64,000 nt of DNA from NCBI RefSeq assembly GCF_000018145.1, contig NC_009958.1, forward strand, positions 22,209 to 86,208, read 5' to 3'. The translations under genes and the position numbers were made by a program. The notes under the pieces are model-generated. The model was not told the DNA's origin. It did no database searches and saw nothing but the letters and a program-made list of their open reading frames with translations. How positions within the stretch are numbered: the first letter of the stretch is position 1; each line of letters opens with the position of its first letter. Origin of the DNA: Dinoroseobacter shibae DFL 12 = DSM 16493. GTDB taxonomy: Bacteria; Pseudomonadota; Alphaproteobacteria; Rhodobacterales; Rhodobacteraceae. Positions 62,891-64,000 of the stretch are shown here, one piece after another.

Positions 62891-62912
62891 GCTGCAGTCC
62901 TTCTTCGCATTT

Positions 62913-63971
62913 CTAAGAAAAAGGATTCGCGAAAAAGTTTAATAACTCGTCGGTGCAGCGTTCGGTGATCGAGCCGACACGCAACACGCAGGCTTGATGA
63001 AGATCCCGGCTCTGGGTGTTCAGTCTCGGCGTGTGGTGGATCGGATTTAGGAGGAATCGATCTGGCTCTGGTGTCCAGATTCTGCAGATGTATTCGTAGG
63101 GGGTGAGACCGATCACCGTCTTGAGCCGGAGTGCGAAGTTGTAGGCATCGAGGAAGTCTGCGAGGCTTCTTCGAAGCTGATCATGGCTTGCGTAGTGGTA
63201 TCGCTTGACCGTCGCGTCCTTGATCGTACGTTTCATCCTTTCAACTTGGCCGCTGGTCTAGGGATGATTTGGCTTGGTCAGCCGATGCTCGATGTCATTG
63301 GTCTTGCAGATCAGATCAAATCGAATCTTGCGGAGTGTCACGCTGTTCCGATTGCGTGGCTGCTCGGCGAACTGGATGCCGTTGTCTGTCAGGATCGTGT
63401 GAATCTTGTAGGGCACCTCCTCCAGTAGGTGCTCCAGGAACTGCTAGGCCGTCTTGCGATTGGCTTTCTCGACCAGCTGCGCGACCGCAAACTTACTGGT
63501 TCTGTCAATGGCAACAAACAGATAGAGCTTACCTTCCTCAGTCCTGACTTCGGCAATGTCGATATGGAAGTAACCGATAGGGTATCGCTTGAACTTCTGT
63601 CGCTTGGGTTTGTCGCCTTCGACGTCTGGCAAACGGGATATCCCATGTCGCTGAAGGCAGCGATGCAGTGAAGAACGCGTCAGATGTGGGATTGAGGGCC
63701 GCAAAGCATAGAGGCAATCGTCCAGTGGCAGCAGGGTGTGCCACCGGAATGCTACAACCATCACCTCCTCTTCTTCGCTGAGAACGGTTGAGTGCGGCTC
63801 TTTCGGGCCGGTCTTCTGGTCCTCGACGGTCTGTCGCTTGCGCCATTTCGCGACAGTCTCGGGGTTGATCCCCGGTTCCCTGCTCAACTCCGCGATCGAA
63901 GCTTGCGATCTCCGTATTGCTACTCTGACGGCGTGCGTGGTCGTGGCGCTGCCATGACGAACTTGTCCCAT
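62913..63971 (-). pseudogene. IS481-family transposase with two amber codons
   Basis: From ATG 63971 (MGQVRHGSATTTHAVRVAIR) the frame carries an HTH (SIAELSREPGINPETVAKWR) and the integrase core (YFHIDIAEVRTEEGKLYLFV). It continues, in the same frame, through TAG at 63444-63446 and TAG at 63258-63260, both where IS481 proteins have Trp, to the C-terminal part (VERMKRTIKDATVKRYHYAS; LKTVIGLTPYEYICRIWTPE). The native end is probably near 63020 (HTPRLNT); the frame stays open to 62913, just before luxI. Both stops read CCTAG, as expected if CCTGG mutated once each. Confidence 0.85.
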
Positions 63972-64000
63972 AATGCTTCCTTCCATTCCAACGAAAGGAT

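Noticed and set aside
1..64000. tRNA or rRNA genes
   Set aside because: I saw no cloverleaf-like or rRNA-like stretch; consistent with an accessory replicon, but I could not run a dedicated search.

Overview
The window reads as part of an alphaproteobacterial, probably Rhodobacteraceae (roseobacter-group), plasmid. The basis is a repABC replication operon with a counter-transcribed RNA and parS-like palindromes, G+C-rich codon use, GTG/TTG starts, ATGA/GTGA-coupled genes, and a rhamnose/exopolysaccharide locus of the kind known from roseobacter biofilm plasmids. The taxonomic call is inference; no rRNA, tRNA or chromosomal housekeeping gene is present.

Layout. 1-5340: a graveyard of insertion sequences (IS3, IS5, IS110, a second IS5-type element) around remnants of a DNA methyltransferase and an endolysin. 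5932-14122: plasmid backbone on the minus strand (decayed parB-like gene, two parS-like palindromes, repC, antisense RNA, repB, repA, a serine recombinase), then a divergent DUF1612/HTH protein. 14228-15752: broken genes and an IS3 remnant. 17110-22771: a translationally coupled three-gene operon with two large, unusual tyrosine recombinases; imperfect 165-bp direct repeats lie at 14961 and 22699. 23408-24024: Phd/Doc toxin-antitoxin. 24211-33499: dTDP-rhamnose genes rfbC, rfbB, rfbD and rfbA, with a sulfotransferase inside the operon, an epimerase, the initiating sugar-phosphate transferase, a double glycosyltransferase and another sulfotransferase. 33637-43444: two apparently identical, transposase-dead IS5 copies in direct orientation around two beta-helix proteins, a Wzx-type flippase and a nested IS relic. 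43601-61249: second glycan block with PssD/PssE-like transferase, FrhB-like protein, pyruvyl transferase, Wzy-like polymerase, NodZ-like fucosyltransferase, gmd, fcl, manC, several GT2 enzymes, acetyltransferases, a FkbM methyltransferase, an ABC-2 permease and two more sulfotransferases. 61511-63971: an A+T-rich luxI gene squeezed between IS630 and IS481 remnants.

Together the glycan genes supply dTDP-rhamnose, GDP-mannose and GDP-fucose, start a lipid-linked chain, add fucose, sulfate, pyruvyl and acetyl groups, flip and polymerise the repeat unit (Wzx/Wzy), and export a beta-helix protein that may act on the polymer. The likely product is a sulfated, rhamnose- and fucose-containing exopolysaccharide.

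The most unusual signal is a 41-bp, three-hairpin repeat with paired base changes in its stems. It is inserted, without visible target duplication, in transposase genes of three unrelated IS families (IS3, IS5, IS630), in both orientations and at four independent sites (six copies).
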